Below are positions 36,955 to 48,796 of a stretch of DNA of 64,000 nucleotides, piece after piece. The DNA is from Blasia pusilla (Eukaryota > Marchantiophyta > Marchantiopsida > Blasiales), in NCBI GenBank assembly GCA_050084515.1, contig CM114272.1, positions 1,922,001-1,986,000 on the forward strand. Direction: 5' to 3'. Every line of letters begins with the position of its first letter. The stretch's first letter is position 1. Position numbers and translations under genes: made by a program. A model generated the notes under the pieces. The model saw only the letters and a program-made list of their open reading frames with translations. It was not told the origin of the DNA and did not search any database.

Positions 36955-38040
36955 AGCGTCTCACACGTTGTTTGGTCAGCACTCACACTATATGAGAGTG
37001 TTTCCCTCCTCTCATATGGTACCTTCTTCACTTGCTTCTCTCTCTCCACCCATCCCAGTCTCAAGCACCTATGCTATGGTCAGGCTACGACAGGCACTAC
37101 TTAATGAGTACAGTCTCTTGAGCCTTGTGTGGCGATGGGGATGAAACCTCAGGTCACCACTTGGTCTCCTGCACAAAATTCACAACATTCACAACACACT
37201 GAGCAAGATATTGCTAAGCTGGTAACACCAGAATTGTCAACACATTCAGTAGCTTTGATTCATTGCTCAAAGCTGCTACACTGGTAAGTGATGTCTATTG
37301 GGGATCCCAATCAGCTATTATACATGGTGTAGTGAAGAGTTTCTTGGTTGACACTTGGAAGGTCCGCATCAACACGTTGTTTGGTCAGCACTCACACTAT
37401 ATGAGAGCGTCTCCCACCTCTCATATGGTACCTTCTTCACTTGTTCCTCTTTCTACACCCATCCCAATCTCAAGCAAGGTCTATGGTCACAAGGCTATGA
37501 CAGGCACTACTTAATGAGTACAGTTCTCTCTCTCTCCAGGGCGCTATTGCTAAGCTGGTAACACCATAATTGTTCAACACATTCAGTAGCCTTGATTCAT
37601 TGCCCAAAGCTGCTGCACTGGTAAGTAATGTCTATTGGGGATCCCAATCAGGTAAAGTAGATGGTGTGGTGAAGAGTTTCTTGGTTGACACTTGGAAGCT
37701 CCGCACAAACACCTTGTCCGGTCAGCACTCACATTATATGAGAGTGTCTCCTTCTTCACTTGCTTCTCTCTCTACACCCATTCCAGTCTCAAACACCGTC
37801 CAACCAGTGCGCGGGGGGTCTAAGGTCGCAAGGCTACGATAGGCACTACTTAATGAGTAGTCTCTCTCTCTACACCCATCCCAGTCGCATCCCAATCGGG
37901 TCTATGGTCGCAAGCGACAGGCACTACTTAATGAGTACAGTCTCTCTCTCTTCGCGCCGTCCAACGAGAGTGCTGGGTCGTCTATGGTCCCGCGAGGCTA
38001 GGATTCGGTGATAGGCACCAATCTAATGACTAGAGTCTCT
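36955..38040 (+). repeat. Dispersed repeat R1 array, at least 5 partial copies
   Basis: Units recur near 36955-37115, 37240-37545, 37580-37875, 37880-37960 and 37965-38040. The longest unit, about 300 bp, runs from 'cccaaagctgct' through 'gaagagtttcttggttgaca', 'ggtcagcactcacac' and 'ctctctacacccat' to 'aggcactacttaatgagtac' and ends in CT-rich tracts. Related copies lie at 9.3, 17.9 and 41.1-41.5 kb. No open frame is conserved between units. It is a repeat family of unknown class. Confidence 0.75.
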
Positions 38041-38326
38041 GTGCTCGCAAGGAGAAAGAGAAGGTCAGTATCTGCATTTTTCAATCACTCATGTTTCGTC
38101 TACTTCTCATTACTGTTGTTTTCGTAAAACGGATCGGTAATTCCTAGCACTGGGATTGATTTTAACAGTGCCTCTTCCTGCTAACGGAAACGGATGAGTT
38201 GGTGTAGCAGGTTGGAATATTGCACTCTGTGCCTTGCTATTCGATAAGTGGATGACAGCAGTAGGAATGCGTTGAGAAACCAACGCTTCAAAATGATTAC
38301 CAAAATTAAAATAGGTCGCACAAGAA

Positions 38327-38399
38327 GCCGCCCTAGCTCAGTTGGTAGAGCGCAAGGCTCTTAACCTTGTGGTCGGGGGTTCGAGCCCCCCGGGCGGCG
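38327..38399 (+). tRNA. tRNA-Lys (anticodon CTT)
   Basis: A complete 73-nt cloverleaf. The acceptor stem GCCGCCC/GGGCGGC is fully paired, the D stem is GCTC/GAGC, the anticodon stem CAAGG/CCTTG holds CTT at 38360-38362, and the T stem GGGGG/CCCCC closes the TTCGAGC loop. The discriminator is G. A TTTT at about 38406 can serve as pol III terminator. There is no intron. CCA is not encoded, as expected for a nuclear gene. Confidence 0.97.
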
Positions 38400-38481
38400 C
38401 TCGAGTTTTGCTGCGTTTGACAAAGTCTACTTATTGGATTGATTTATGTGTGTTAAATTAGAAGTTGTTGAATCATATGAA

Positions 38482-38537
38482 TCTCAAAAATGGCGAAGAA
38501 GTTGTGCTGAACTACAACTTCTTCGCCATTTTTGAGA
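38482..38537. repeat. Perfect 24-bp inverted repeat downstream of tRNA-Lys
   Basis: Positions 38482-38505 pair perfectly with 38514-38537 around an 8-nt loop. The right arm begins acaacttcttcgc, the same block that recurs in the tandem array at 38.7-39.4 kb, so the hairpin is an inverted duplication of that array's core. Confidence 0.9.
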
Positions 38538-38689
38538 GTACGTTTGTGTTGCTGCATTTGACACACACTACATATTGGATTGATTCACCTGTCTTGTCTT
38601 GAAGTAGAAGTTGTGGGATCATGAGGACATTGTCTTCTCTTGTCAGCCTGATCAAAAATTGGAGATGGTGAGTCTTGAGGACTACAAGG

Positions 38690-39425
38690 TCGTGGGCTAT
38701 ATGTTCTCAACTACAACTTTTTCGCAATTTTGGAGAGGGTGTTCTTCCCATCTTGATCAATTTTTGGAGTGAGTCTTGGAGGAGCACAAGATTCGGGGCT
38801 TCGTCTGCTCAACTTCAACTTCTTCGCAATTTCGGAGAGTAGGTTCTTCCCATCTTGGTCAATTTTTGGAGTTCATAGGTCTGTGAGGACCATCAGATTC
38901 TGGGTAACATGTGCTCGACTACAAACTAAGTCGCATTTTTGGAGAGTATGTCGTTCCCTTCTCATCATCTTCATCAGATTTTGAGTTGATAGGTCTTCGA
39001 GGACCACCGGATTCTGAGTGGGTCAACTGCAGCTTCTTCGCAATTTCGTAGAGGATGGTATTCCCCTGTCGTCTACATCAGTTTTTGGAGTTGATAGGTC
39101 TTTGGAAACCTCCAGATTCTGGGTAAACATGAGCTCAACTACAACTACTCTGCATATTCGGAGAGTAGGTGTTCTTCCCTTGTCATCGTTATCGAATTCT
39201 GAGTTGATAGGTCTTTGGGGACCGGACCACCAGATTCTGGGTTACGTGCGGTCGACTGCAACTACGTCGCATTTTTTTAGAGTATGTTCTTCCCATGTCA
39301 TCACCTTCATGAAATCGTGAGTTGATAGGTCTTTGAGGACCACCGGATTTTGGGTTACGTGCGATCAGCTGCAACTCCTTCGCATTTTTGTAGACCATGC
39401 TCTTCCCATGTCTACCAGTGTTAGG
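38690..39425 (+). repeat. Degenerate tandem array, about 110-bp unit, 7 copies
   Basis: The block 'ctcaactacaacttcttcgc' followed by 'atttttggagag' recurs near 38700, 38807, 38912, 39022, 39130, 39247 and 39362. Between blocks lies 'gttgataggtctttgaggac' and 'accaccagattctgggt'. The period is about 105-117 bp. Open frames across it are not conserved. Confidence 0.8.
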
Positions 39426-40745
39426 GAATGGCAGGTCGGGATTATTTCCGGTTTCATTCTTTATCTTGAAATAGTATTGACCTACACTGGCCACACAATT
39501 GAATACGTTACTTCCTTACTTGTTACTATCGACAGAAAGCACCCACCAACGTGTGCAGGTCCCACAGCATTCTGGAGAATATCCTTGTGGCATGTTTTAG
39601 TTTATTTTGAGCACCCAATGTTAGTAACGGCCGCTGGGATGACCTCCGATACCTTCCTACCTGGGTATTCAAATCGGTCATGGAATCTTTTCACGAGAGG
39701 AGAAAAAAAGGCACTAAGGTAGAAATTCCTCTCTTTGAAAGCTTGTTCCACTCCACTGTAGCTCTTCTCGACCACGAGCTATCAAATTCCCCCACCAAAC
39801 CTACCTCTAGAAGAAAGATTTGATACCTTCCAACTTCAACCCTGATTATCTAACCACATGGTCTGTTTCCTCAACCCTGCTTCTCTAACCAGATGCTCTG
39901 TTTCCTCAGGAGCTCGAAATCTAGAGACCCTCAATCTTTCTGTCCACGAATGTTGCTGATCCTGATCCCCTTCTCTAGTCACCACGCAGTCTGTGTTGAT
40001 TTCTGAAGGCCCAACGTTTACACATGGCCCTTGTGGGACTAAACTATGACAAGCGTCGCAGTCCATCCCTTCCTGAATCAAAAGACGTGAATGGGGACCA
40101 ATTCCTGATATCTGTCTCTAGTCGTGTACTTTTTCTTTCTAAACTTGTCCTCATCTCTTGAGGCATGGGCCCTGTGTAGGAACACGCCTCTGGTTTCCTG
40201 TGGCTGGACGGAGTGTTCCAGTGAAGCTGTTTCTCAAAGGATGTGGTTGGGACTCAAGTCTGGCATGTCTACTCAACGGCTCCTGTTTCTGAGAGGCTAA
40301 CTGGAGTGGTCAAGAGGAAAGGGAGTGAGTGATTCAGGTAAATCTCAAAGTGTTTCGTATGTTTTCTGTCTCATGGCGACTTTCGAAGTTTCTCTGTGAG
40401 TAAGACAAGGCTTCAATAAGAAAAAGTATTCATGGAAAGGGGATCTTTAATTAATACCGGGAGGCAGCAGAGTCCTCAAATCGAGTAAAGCATATCTGTC
40501 TATCTGCAGTATAATGGCGATGATTCTTGCTGTTGAGCTGTGCTCTCGACAGGAATACCACTCTCCATGAGAAGCGAATGGGAAGCGTTTGGAGATGGTA
40601 TGATACTCATCAAGAACTGTCTCCAGCTGAAAGTCGCCGTTCGTTTCTCGACTGATGCGTGAAGTAAGGAATGATCTTTTTCGTGAAAAACCAAGATTTA
40701 TTGGCACTAGGAAGTTTTGACTAAGGTACTCTCTCTCTCTCCCCC
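39426..40745. other. No recognised gene
   Basis: Short open frames (39836-40081 and 40447-40926, both minus) show no motif. The second ends next to repeat R2 and is probably repeat-derived. Confidence 0.35.
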
Positions 40746-40749
40746 CCTC

Positions 40750-41060
40750 CCAACGGTGGGGGGCGGTCTCAACCCAAGGGCAGTGACATACCCTACCCAA
40801 GGCATGGATGGTCCATGTTCGATAGAGAGAATGCATTGTGTGCCTTGACTGTACTCCCGAGTGAAAAATCTGGATAAAACGAAATTGCAAGCCTTCAGAA
40901 AAAAAAAAAAAACTAAATCTCCTCAACGAGAACTCCGCACAAAACTCTAAATGTGAAGATGCATGTTGGATGCGATGTCAATATCACATATGTGCAAGGG
41001 GTCCAGTAAGCCATATAGGCTTATCGTGGAGTAGAAATCTACTCTACTCTACTCTCTCCA
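40750..41060 (+). repeat. Dispersed repeat R2 (SINE-like), copy 2
   Basis: Same order of blocks as 24370-24725, including 'gggggcggtctcaa' and 'catggatggtccat'. It contains an A13 run near 40899 and runs directly into R1-type sequence at 41060. Confidence 0.6.
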
Positions 41061-41490
41061 CGAACATGTTGTTTGGTGAGCACTCACACGATATGAGTGT
41101 CTCCCTCCTCTCATATGGTATCTCATATTGTATCTTCTTCACTTTTTCCTCTCTCTAACACCCATCCCAGTCTCAAGCAATGTCCTACCAAGGCGCGGGG
41201 TCTATGATGGCGAGGCTACGACAAGCACTACTCAATGAGTACTCTCTCTCTCTCCCTCCCTCCATGTGTGGTGAAGAGTTTCTTGGTTGACACTTGGAAG
41301 CTCCGCGCAAACACGTTGTTTGGTCAGCACTCACACGATATGAGAGTGTCTCGCTCCTCTCATATGGTACCTTCTTCACTTGCTCCTCTCTCTACACCCA
41401 TCCCAGACTCAAGCACCATCCAACCAGGGCATGAGGTCTATGGTGGCAAGGCTACAATAGGCACTACTTAATGAGTACAGTCTCTCTCCA
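41060..41490 (+). repeat. Dispersed repeat R1, two more copies
   Basis: Copies at about 41060-41250 and 41265-41490 match the 37-kb array, including 'gaagagtttcttggttgaca' at 41273 and 'ggcactacttaatgagtaca' at 41460. Confidence 0.75.
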
Positions 41491-41559
41491 TGTGACAACA
41501 CTAATCATCCAAGTTTCCAAGTCTTGTAAAGCATTTCTTGTACTACAAAAGTTCCACAC

Positions 41560-42715
41560 TACACTATATATGGGAGTAGTTTCTCCCTCCACTTCTCTCA
41601 CCTCTTTGACCCATTCCTGTCATTAGGGGGCCCTGGCTTCTATGGTCGCAAGGTTCTATGGCATGGATTGTTCAATGGGTTGTCTGTCCACTAGAGGTGA
41701 TTTTCCAAGAGACAATATGCTTGTCAATTCAATATCCAAGATTCACACCCAAAGTTGTGGGACCGAGAATGGATGGGTTTTTTAGATCAAGATATTTTGA
41801 CAAGCTCATGCACTACTTACTTAATGAGAACATTTCAAAACCAGGTCATGTGTGAAGAGAAAAACCGATTGTCATCTTAAGAATCTAAGAAGATTCATGG
41901 CCAAATTGTGTCTCTAGGATCAAGACTAGGTATGAGGTATTTGCTTGATAGCCCCAAAGTTATTATTGATGCCATAGAAGAAATAGTTAAGGGGTTTCTA
42001 TGGAAGTAATTTCTCTAACTTCTGCTACTTCCAAATGTACTAGTTAGGACCCGTGAGGTCTTGTACATATATACACACCCGGTTAGTGATAAAAAAAAAT
42101 GCCACATGTCGTAATTCCTAAACTCAAAAAGACACGTGTCTAACTTTGAGGTTGTCGCCATTGCAGAAATGCTCCTTAAATTATAGTAGAGATGTGGAAG
42201 TAGATTCTACGGTCAAATGGTCATGGCATGCACTACTTAACAATGACATTCCGAGGTGAGGTCATTTTTCCAAGAGAGGAACTGTCTCACTTCCTTTAAT
42301 CCACGATTCAATCTCCATAATTGTGGTATGGGGAAGTGATTTATTTTTATGAAGATCAGGGTGTTAGTATGTTGTTAGCTAGGGGCCTAGGTCCTAGCTA
42401 ACAACATACTAACTAGGAGAAATAGGGTTTTTTAGATATCTACTAGTTTCTACCCATGGCCCCTAGTAAGCAATAACGTTGCCTCATGGACCCAACCAAA
42501 CAAACACCTCAACCTACCCATGGTATAGCTTAATGGTGATGGAAGTAATTTCCATGGGGTCGAGGTCTTGACATGTACTACTTATGAGTACATTTCTAGG
42601 CCAGGTCAATTGGTGAGAGAGAAAAACTCTTCGCCAATTTTCGTATTCCATATTTACACCCAAGGATCGGGCACCAGTGTGTAATGTTTTTTTTAAGGTC
42701 AAGAAGTGGTCCCAA
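41560..42715 (+). repeat. R1-related diverged repeats, three units
   Basis: Three units begin near 41640, 42190 and 42535. They share a 'tggtcatggcatgcactact' type block, 'aggtca', 'ccaagagagaa', a 'tccatatttacaccc' type block and a downstream 'aagatcaag' or 'aaggtcaag'. They look like older relatives of R1. No gene is present. Confidence 0.5.
42363..42413. repeat. Perfect 21-bp inverted repeat
   Basis: Positions 42363-42383 are perfectly complementary to 42393-42413 with a 9-nt spacer (ggcctaggt). AT-rich stem. Function unknown. Confidence 0.9.
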
Positions 42716-42752
42716 GATTATCACATTGAGTTCTCAAAGAATCACATCCAAA

Positions 42753-42790
42753 GGTGCAGGATTGAGAAGTAATGCTCTCAATCCTGCACC
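42753..42790. repeat. Perfect 15-bp inverted repeat
   Basis: Arms GGTGCAGGATTGAGA (42753-42767) and TCTCAATCCTGCACC (42776-42790), 8-nt loop. It lies 340 bp after the 21-bp inverted repeat. Confidence 0.9.
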
Positions 42791-43287
42791 CATGTATCCG
42801 AATGTTGATGGATATGTTGATAGAAGAGATGTCTTGACAGCCACGCGGAAAATACTCACCAAACATTTTCTATGTGAAGAATTCACACTAAGAAAAAAGA
42901 ACCCCTTCCCTCTCATTTTGAAAACATCCTTCTTCCTTCCCCAAAGTCCCCCCTTCCTCTCTAAGCCTCCACCCTTTTCCATCTGAGAAATATCCTCAAC
43001 TCAAACTCTCACGATTATGTTGGGGACAAGAAAGAAGAGAAATAATATCTCTCACTTTGTAAAAAAACATCCAACCCCCACTCCAAATTCCCCACGGCCC
43101 CACCGCCTCATTTAAGGCGAAACAAAAGAAAACGAAAACCCCCTTCTTCCACTCCCACCACATCCTCCCACAACCCCATAATAGATAGCCGCCCCACCTT
43201 CCCTATCCTCCTTGGAAAAAGAAAGTGACGAACCTCAATAAATATGCATGATGGAGGAATCTCAATAAATAAATAAATATGCATGAT

Positions 43288-43440
43288 AGAAAACCCAACA
43301 GAAAAACAAAAAAGGGACCCAAAGAGTTTAGGGTATGATGAAAACCACATAAAAAACAAAAGAAAGAGACCCAAAGAATTTAGGATTTAATGGAAAATCC
43401 ATAAAAAAACAAAAGAGGAAACCCAAAGGGTTTAGTGTAA
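43288..43440. repeat. Three-copy tandem repeat, about 53-bp unit
   Basis: The block 'aaaaacaaaagaggaaaccc' (with variants) followed by 'aaagagtttagg' occurs three times in succession. No coding content. Confidence 0.7.
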
Positions 43441-43726
43441 GCCCCTTAAGTGGACCCACTTTCTGAAGTACTAATCATTATGTCTAAAATGCTTACAAAG
43501 TAGTCTCTAAATACCCTATGCACCTCCTCCCGTCACAAGACATCCGAATATGGGAACAAATAAAGGTCATGAATTTTGATGCCCTGCCCGCGAACCGAAG
43601 AATATGCCTTAAAAAGCCGCATCTTTTTCCTGTCTGAAAGTCGCAGAACGCCGCGCAAAAGCTACCGCCGTCCGCGGAAGTCTGTCGCGCTTTATGGGTG
43701 ACGTCTGTCAGTCTGTACGTCCACCT

Positions 43727-43821
43727 CTTCCGTCCAATCTTGGACGGAAGCGGTAGACCCTCTTCCCATTTCGTTCGGTCTTGGCTCCATTTGGCTTCTG
43801 GTTCCGTCCAATATTGGACGG
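43727..43821. repeat. Two related short palindromes
   Basis: 43727-43737 and 43740-43750 are perfect arms (CTTCCGTCCAA / TTGGACGGAAG, 2-nt centre). 43804-43821 is a perfect 18-bp palindrome, CCGTCCAATATTGGACGG. The shared half-site CCGTCCAA occurs four times in 95 bp, just upstream of the minisatellite. They may be protein-binding sites; unproven. Confidence 0.75.
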
Positions 43822-43861
43822 GACTTCACAGAAGGCGGGGCCCGCCTTCCGTCACAGCGTG

Positions 43862-45866
43862 GAGCTCCTTTGGTGACAGTGTAAGAGAGTTGAGAGATTG
43901 CAGCTTCTTTACTAACTGTTTAGGAGCCTCGACCGATTAGAGCTCCTTTAGTGATAGTGTAAGATCGCCGAGAGAGTGGAGCCACTTACATGGATAGTGT
44001 AGGAGCACCGACAAATTAGAGCTCCTTTAGTGACAGTGTAAGATCGCCCAGAGATTAGAGCCACTTAAATGGATAGTGTAGGAGCATCGACAGTTTAGAG
44101 CTCCTTTAGTGATAGTGTAAGATCGCCGAGAGAGTAGAGCCACTTAAATGGATAGCGTAGGAGCACCGACAAATTAGAGCTCCTTTAGTGATAGTGTAAG
44201 ATCGCCGAGAGATTAGAGCCACTTAAATGGATAGCGTAGGAGCCTCGACAGATTAGAGCTCCTTTAGTGATGGTGTAAGATCGCCGAGAGAGTAGAGCCA
44301 CTTAAATGGATAGCGTAGGAGCATCCACAGATTAGAGCTCCTTTAGTGATAGTGTAAGATCGCCGAGAGATTAGAGCCACTTAAATGGATAGTGTAGGAG
44401 CTCAAAGTTTAGAGCTCCAGTTTAGAGCTCCTTTAGTGATAGTGTAAGATCTGAGAGATTAGAGCCACTTAAAGAGATTAGAGCCACTTAAATGGATAGG
44501 TAGGAGCATCAAGAGATTAGAGCTCCTTGAGTGATAGTGTAAGATCAGAGCCACTTAAATGGATAGAGAGCCACAAATTAGAGCTCCTTTGGATAGCCAC
44601 TTAAATGGATAGGAGGAGCATCACAGATTAGAGCTCCTTTAGTGATAGTGTAAGATCGCTGAGAGATTAGAGCCACTTAAATGGATAGTGTAGGAGCCTC
44701 CACAGTTTAGAGCTCCTTTAGTGATAGTGTAAGATCGTCGAGAGATTAGAGCCACTTAAATGGATAGAGAGAGTAGTTTAGAGATCCTTTAGTGAGTGTA
44801 GTGTAGAGAGCCATAAATGGATAGTGCATCCCACATTAGAGATGTAGAGATTAGAGCCACTTAAATGGATAGGTAGGAGCAGCATAGAGCTCCTTTAGTG
44901 ATTAGAGCTCCTTTAGTGATAGTGTAAGAATAGTGTAAGATCGCCGAGAGATTAGAGCCACTTAAATGGATAGCGTAGGAGCCTCGACAGATTAGAGCTC
45001 CTTTAGTGATGGTGTAAGATCGCCGAGAGATTAGAGCCACTTAAATGGATAGTGTAGGAGCATCGACAAATTAGAGCTCCTTTAGTGATAGTGTAAGATC
45101 GCCGAGAGATTAGAGCCACTTAAATGGGTAGTGTAGGAGCATCGACAGATTAGAGCTCCTTTAGTGATAGTGTAAGATCGCCGAGAGAGTAGAGCCACTT
45201 AAATGGATAGCGTAGGAGCATCGACAAATTAGAGCTCCTTTAGTGATAGTGTAAGATCGCCGAGAGATTAGAGCCACTTAAATGGATAGCGTAGGAGCCT
45301 CGACAGATTAGAGCTCCTTTAGTGATAAGAGTGTAAGATAAATGGAGAGAGCCACTTAAATGGATAGGAGATTAGAGCCACTTAAATAGAGCTCCTTTAG
45401 TGATAGTGTAAGATCCGAGAGATTAGAGCCACTTAAATGGATAGGGATTAGAGCTCCTTTAGTGATAGTGTAAGATCATCGAGAGAGTAGAGCCACTTAA
45501 GTGGATAGTGTAGGAGCATCCACAGATTAGAGCTCCTTTAGTGATAGTGTAAGATCGCCGAGAGATTAGAGCCACTTAAATGGATAGTGTAGGAGCCTCG
45601 ATAGTCTAGAGCTCCTTTAGTGATAGTGTAAGATCGCCGAGAGATTAGAGTCTAGAGCTCCTTTAGTGATAGTGTAAGATCGTAGAGAGAGTAGAGCCAC
45701 TTAAATGGATAGTGTAGGAGCATCGACAAATTAGAGCTCCTTTAGTGATAGTGTAAGATCGCCGAGAGAGTAGAGCCACTTAAGTGGATATTGTAGGAGC
45801 ATTGACAAATTAGAACTGCTTTAGTGATAGTGTGAAATCTCGAGAGGTTAGAGCTCCTTTTAGGGC
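43862..45866 (+). repeat. Dimeric minisatellite, about 79-bp unit, roughly 25 copies
   Basis: The unit consists of two similar halves: one starts 'agagctcctttagtgatagt' and contains 'gtaagatcgccgagag', the other starts 'agagccacttaaatggatag' and contains 'gtaggagcatcgac'. They alternate along 2 kb, with truncated and shuffled units in the middle (about 44400-44930 and 45320-45450). A trailing remnant is at 46124-46190. No open frame runs through it. The first units (43862-43940) are the most diverged. Confidence 0.95.
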
Positions 45867-45868
45867 CA

Positions 45869-46123
45869 GATCCCATGCACACCTTAATCATGATCCCTCT
45901 TTGATTTCCTGGACACCCGGAACAGGCAATCATAGAGGGTCACCTTTTTTTTGAGCCCAATAATTTTGGGCGCAGAAATGGCCCAACGTTAGGGCGACTT
46001 CAATTTGGTTATGACGGGAAGTAGTTATAATGGATCGGTACGTATTGTCACATTGTCCAGTGGTAACTTGTTTTGGACGCAAAAATGAAGGTCGTCGTGA
46101 CCTGTACCCGTGCGCATGGGATC
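45869..46123. mobile_element. MITE-like insertion inside the minisatellite
   Basis: Terminal inverted repeats GATCCCATGCACAC (45869-45882) and GTGCGCATGGGATC (46110-46123) differ at one base. The 255-bp interior is unrelated to the minisatellite, which resumes as a short remnant at 46124. A second, inner inverted repeat (tgatccctctttgatt near 45890 against caatcatagagggtca near 45927) is visible. No clear target-site duplication was found. Confidence 0.6.
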
Positions 46124-46199
46124 GAGCTCTTAGTGACAATGTAGGAGCATTGGCAGTTTAGAGCTCCTTCAATATTGAGAGGTCTAAGCTCCGGTGAAG

Positions 46200-48790
46200 C
46201 TGTAATGGAGAGAAGACTGTCGCAATAGAATTTGGGCATCCAATGATTACGGAAACCTTCGCCATTGGCGACCGAAACAATGCATGTTTGCTCACTAGAG
46301 GATGGAGACTTGACAATGATGGATGGATTGATGTACGTCCGCTTTTGCTTTTGAAGGCTGAATTTTTTTGGTGGTGCAACACAACAATTTCATTTCTTCT
46401 CATTCCTTCTTCTTTACATACTTTGCAAGTCCCCCTTTCTTCTACATCATATTTGTTGCCCTATTTTCTTTTATTATTGGACTAGAAATGAAAAAAAGGC
46501 AAAAAAAAAAATTACTATGAAATTTAAATAATAGAAAACCACCTATTTGCTGCCCCTTGGAGAAGGGAAGATATTCATGTGGGAAGAGATTGTGAGTGGT
46601 TAATTTACATTGGAATGCACGTGGATTGGCTAGATGAAGAGGGCAAAAATAATTTTTGTTCAAAGAGGTTGGAAACAACATGGTTAATTATTTTAATGAG
46701 TATTTTGGAAATGTGATTTGAAATTTTCATTTTGGATGTTTTTGGCACTTCATGTGAATTATTAAAAATACCCTTGCCTGCCCATTTGTTTATTTTTTAC
46801 ATAGGGTTTGGCAAGTCATCCAAAGAATTTTCATGTGACCCATATCTCAATTATGGATTTAGTTATGTAAGCAACCAAAGTAAATAATAGTTTAGATAGA
46901 TATCTGATTGAAAAAAAATTATGACTAAAATCTGACTCAAAAATCCTTTATTTAAAAATTGAAAATGGTTGTTATTTCCAAATAAATTGTGTCTTCTCTC
47001 ATATAAATTTGAGAAAAAAGGAAATCTAGCTCCCTTTATTTAAGACCGTCATCTACCCATTAATTTACATATTTTTATACACTCTTGTCATTTCATTTTT
47101 TTTTCCCAATCATCTTCTAATTCCACCACCTATAAAAAAAATTCCAAAATATGGAGTTTTTTCCTCCCGACCTAAGCTTGAAATTTATTAATTTTTAAAT
47201 TTCATAAAATAAAAAAATTATGAAACCTTATGCTTATTCATAAACATAAGGTAAGCAAGCTCATAAGATATTTAATTTTTTTCCTAAAGAAAATTTCAAA
47301 TCAGTTAATGGTATTTTCATCATACTTTTTTCTTTCATTTAAAATAAATTTAATTTTACATTAAAATATATCAGTAAAAAATGGATGTAATTAGTTTTTG
47401 TGCATTCCATAGGCCATTGAATGTAAGAAACTCTATAAATATTATATGCCGTTTCTTTAGAACGTCACAATGAGTTCATGTCAGTTCCTTTTGTTAAGAT
47501 TGTCTTACACCTTCTTCTTATCAAACATTTCTTCTAACTATTTTTCGTCTTTTTAGTTCGCATCACATGTAGCATTAGACTACAATTCTCCCATTATCAA
47601 TGTCAGGGATTAAAGATTATAACACTATATGAATATCATATGTATATTTCTTCAAATTTAAATTTTTTCTATGAAAGATTAAAGCTTTCAAAATTAGTTA
47701 CGCTAGATTTTGTTATTAACATTTATATTGTTATTTTTGGAGCTAAATAAAAATTTAGAGAAGGATAAGACTCGTAAGAGGTAAGAGTGAATTTTGATAG
47801 GAGACGGGGACAAGGACATGGACATGGTTAAATTTTCAACAAAGAAGGACTTCATATGGGACGTTTATTTTAGCATTAAATTTTCAATGAGGATGCAAAG
47901 GAGGGATGGGGACTTTTCAATCGGGAAGGGGAAGAGAGGAAGGGGGAGCAATGATCGGGGAGATCGGGGGTTACGAGTAAGGCTAGCCGGTTAAATCTGA
48001 GAATTTCCGATTAATTTTAAAGTTGCCTACGAAAAACCGGTTGGATTTGAGGACGCTCTTTGTATTTCGTATCTGAAAACCGGATCAAAAACCGGAATTT
48101 CCGTTTCCGATTTACCATTCCCGGTAATGTATCCGGTCCCACGAAAAAACTCCCCGAACCCTGAGGGGGAGAGAGAAGGTATAATTCTCAAAAAGAAAGG
48201 ACTTCCCAAGGACTTTTTAACAAAATCTTTCATTTTAAAAAAGAGAGGGTGATACAAAGTTGGAGGAGGTCTCTACCTCTATCAAAGGGATAAGGATAGA
48301 CCTTCTCTAGAGATTGAGGGAGGGTCCACTAGTCCCTACCCATTCCCAATGAGGGAAATGGAAAAAAATGATCTTTTTTATTTGAATGTCCAGTGCATAA
48401 TAGGAGCTTATATTTAATAGACCAATCAAGTTCTAATGGAACTTGGGCGCAATAGTAGGACTCACTCTCATGTGGACGAGTGACGAAACACATCGATCTC
48501 TCACAATCCTTTCGCTCCTACATGGCAATCCATGGTACAATCGAGAGGCCTCTTAAGTAGCAATAGTTCCCCAGGCGCTTCTTAAACAAAAATAGTTCCA
48601 TAGGGGGCCTCTCAAAGAATTTCCCCCTTATGCAACGCTCCATGAAACCCATCATCCCAATAAGGCAAGAAAAGACAATATGGCATCCAATTTTAGGAGT
48701 CGTTTGAATGCATGACACACAAATAAACCCTCCGTAGAAAAAGATGCAACTTCCATTTCAACATCCATAGAAATATGCCCAAACAAGCGA
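46200..48790. other. AT-rich, no recognised gene
   Basis: Short open frames without motifs on both strands. The 47.0-47.7 kb part is especially A/T-rich. A block with repeated 'ccggaattt' and 'aaaaccgg' words lies at 48000-48140. Confidence 0.4.
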
Positions 48791-48796
48791 ATACTC

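Noticed and set aside
43698-43940. 80-codon frame before the minisatellite
   Set aside because: It covers the palindromes and the first repeat units; no motif and no conservation with other units.
43862-45866. CRISPR-like array
   Set aside because: Contiguous dimeric tandem units without unique spacers in a plant nuclear context; it is a minisatellite.
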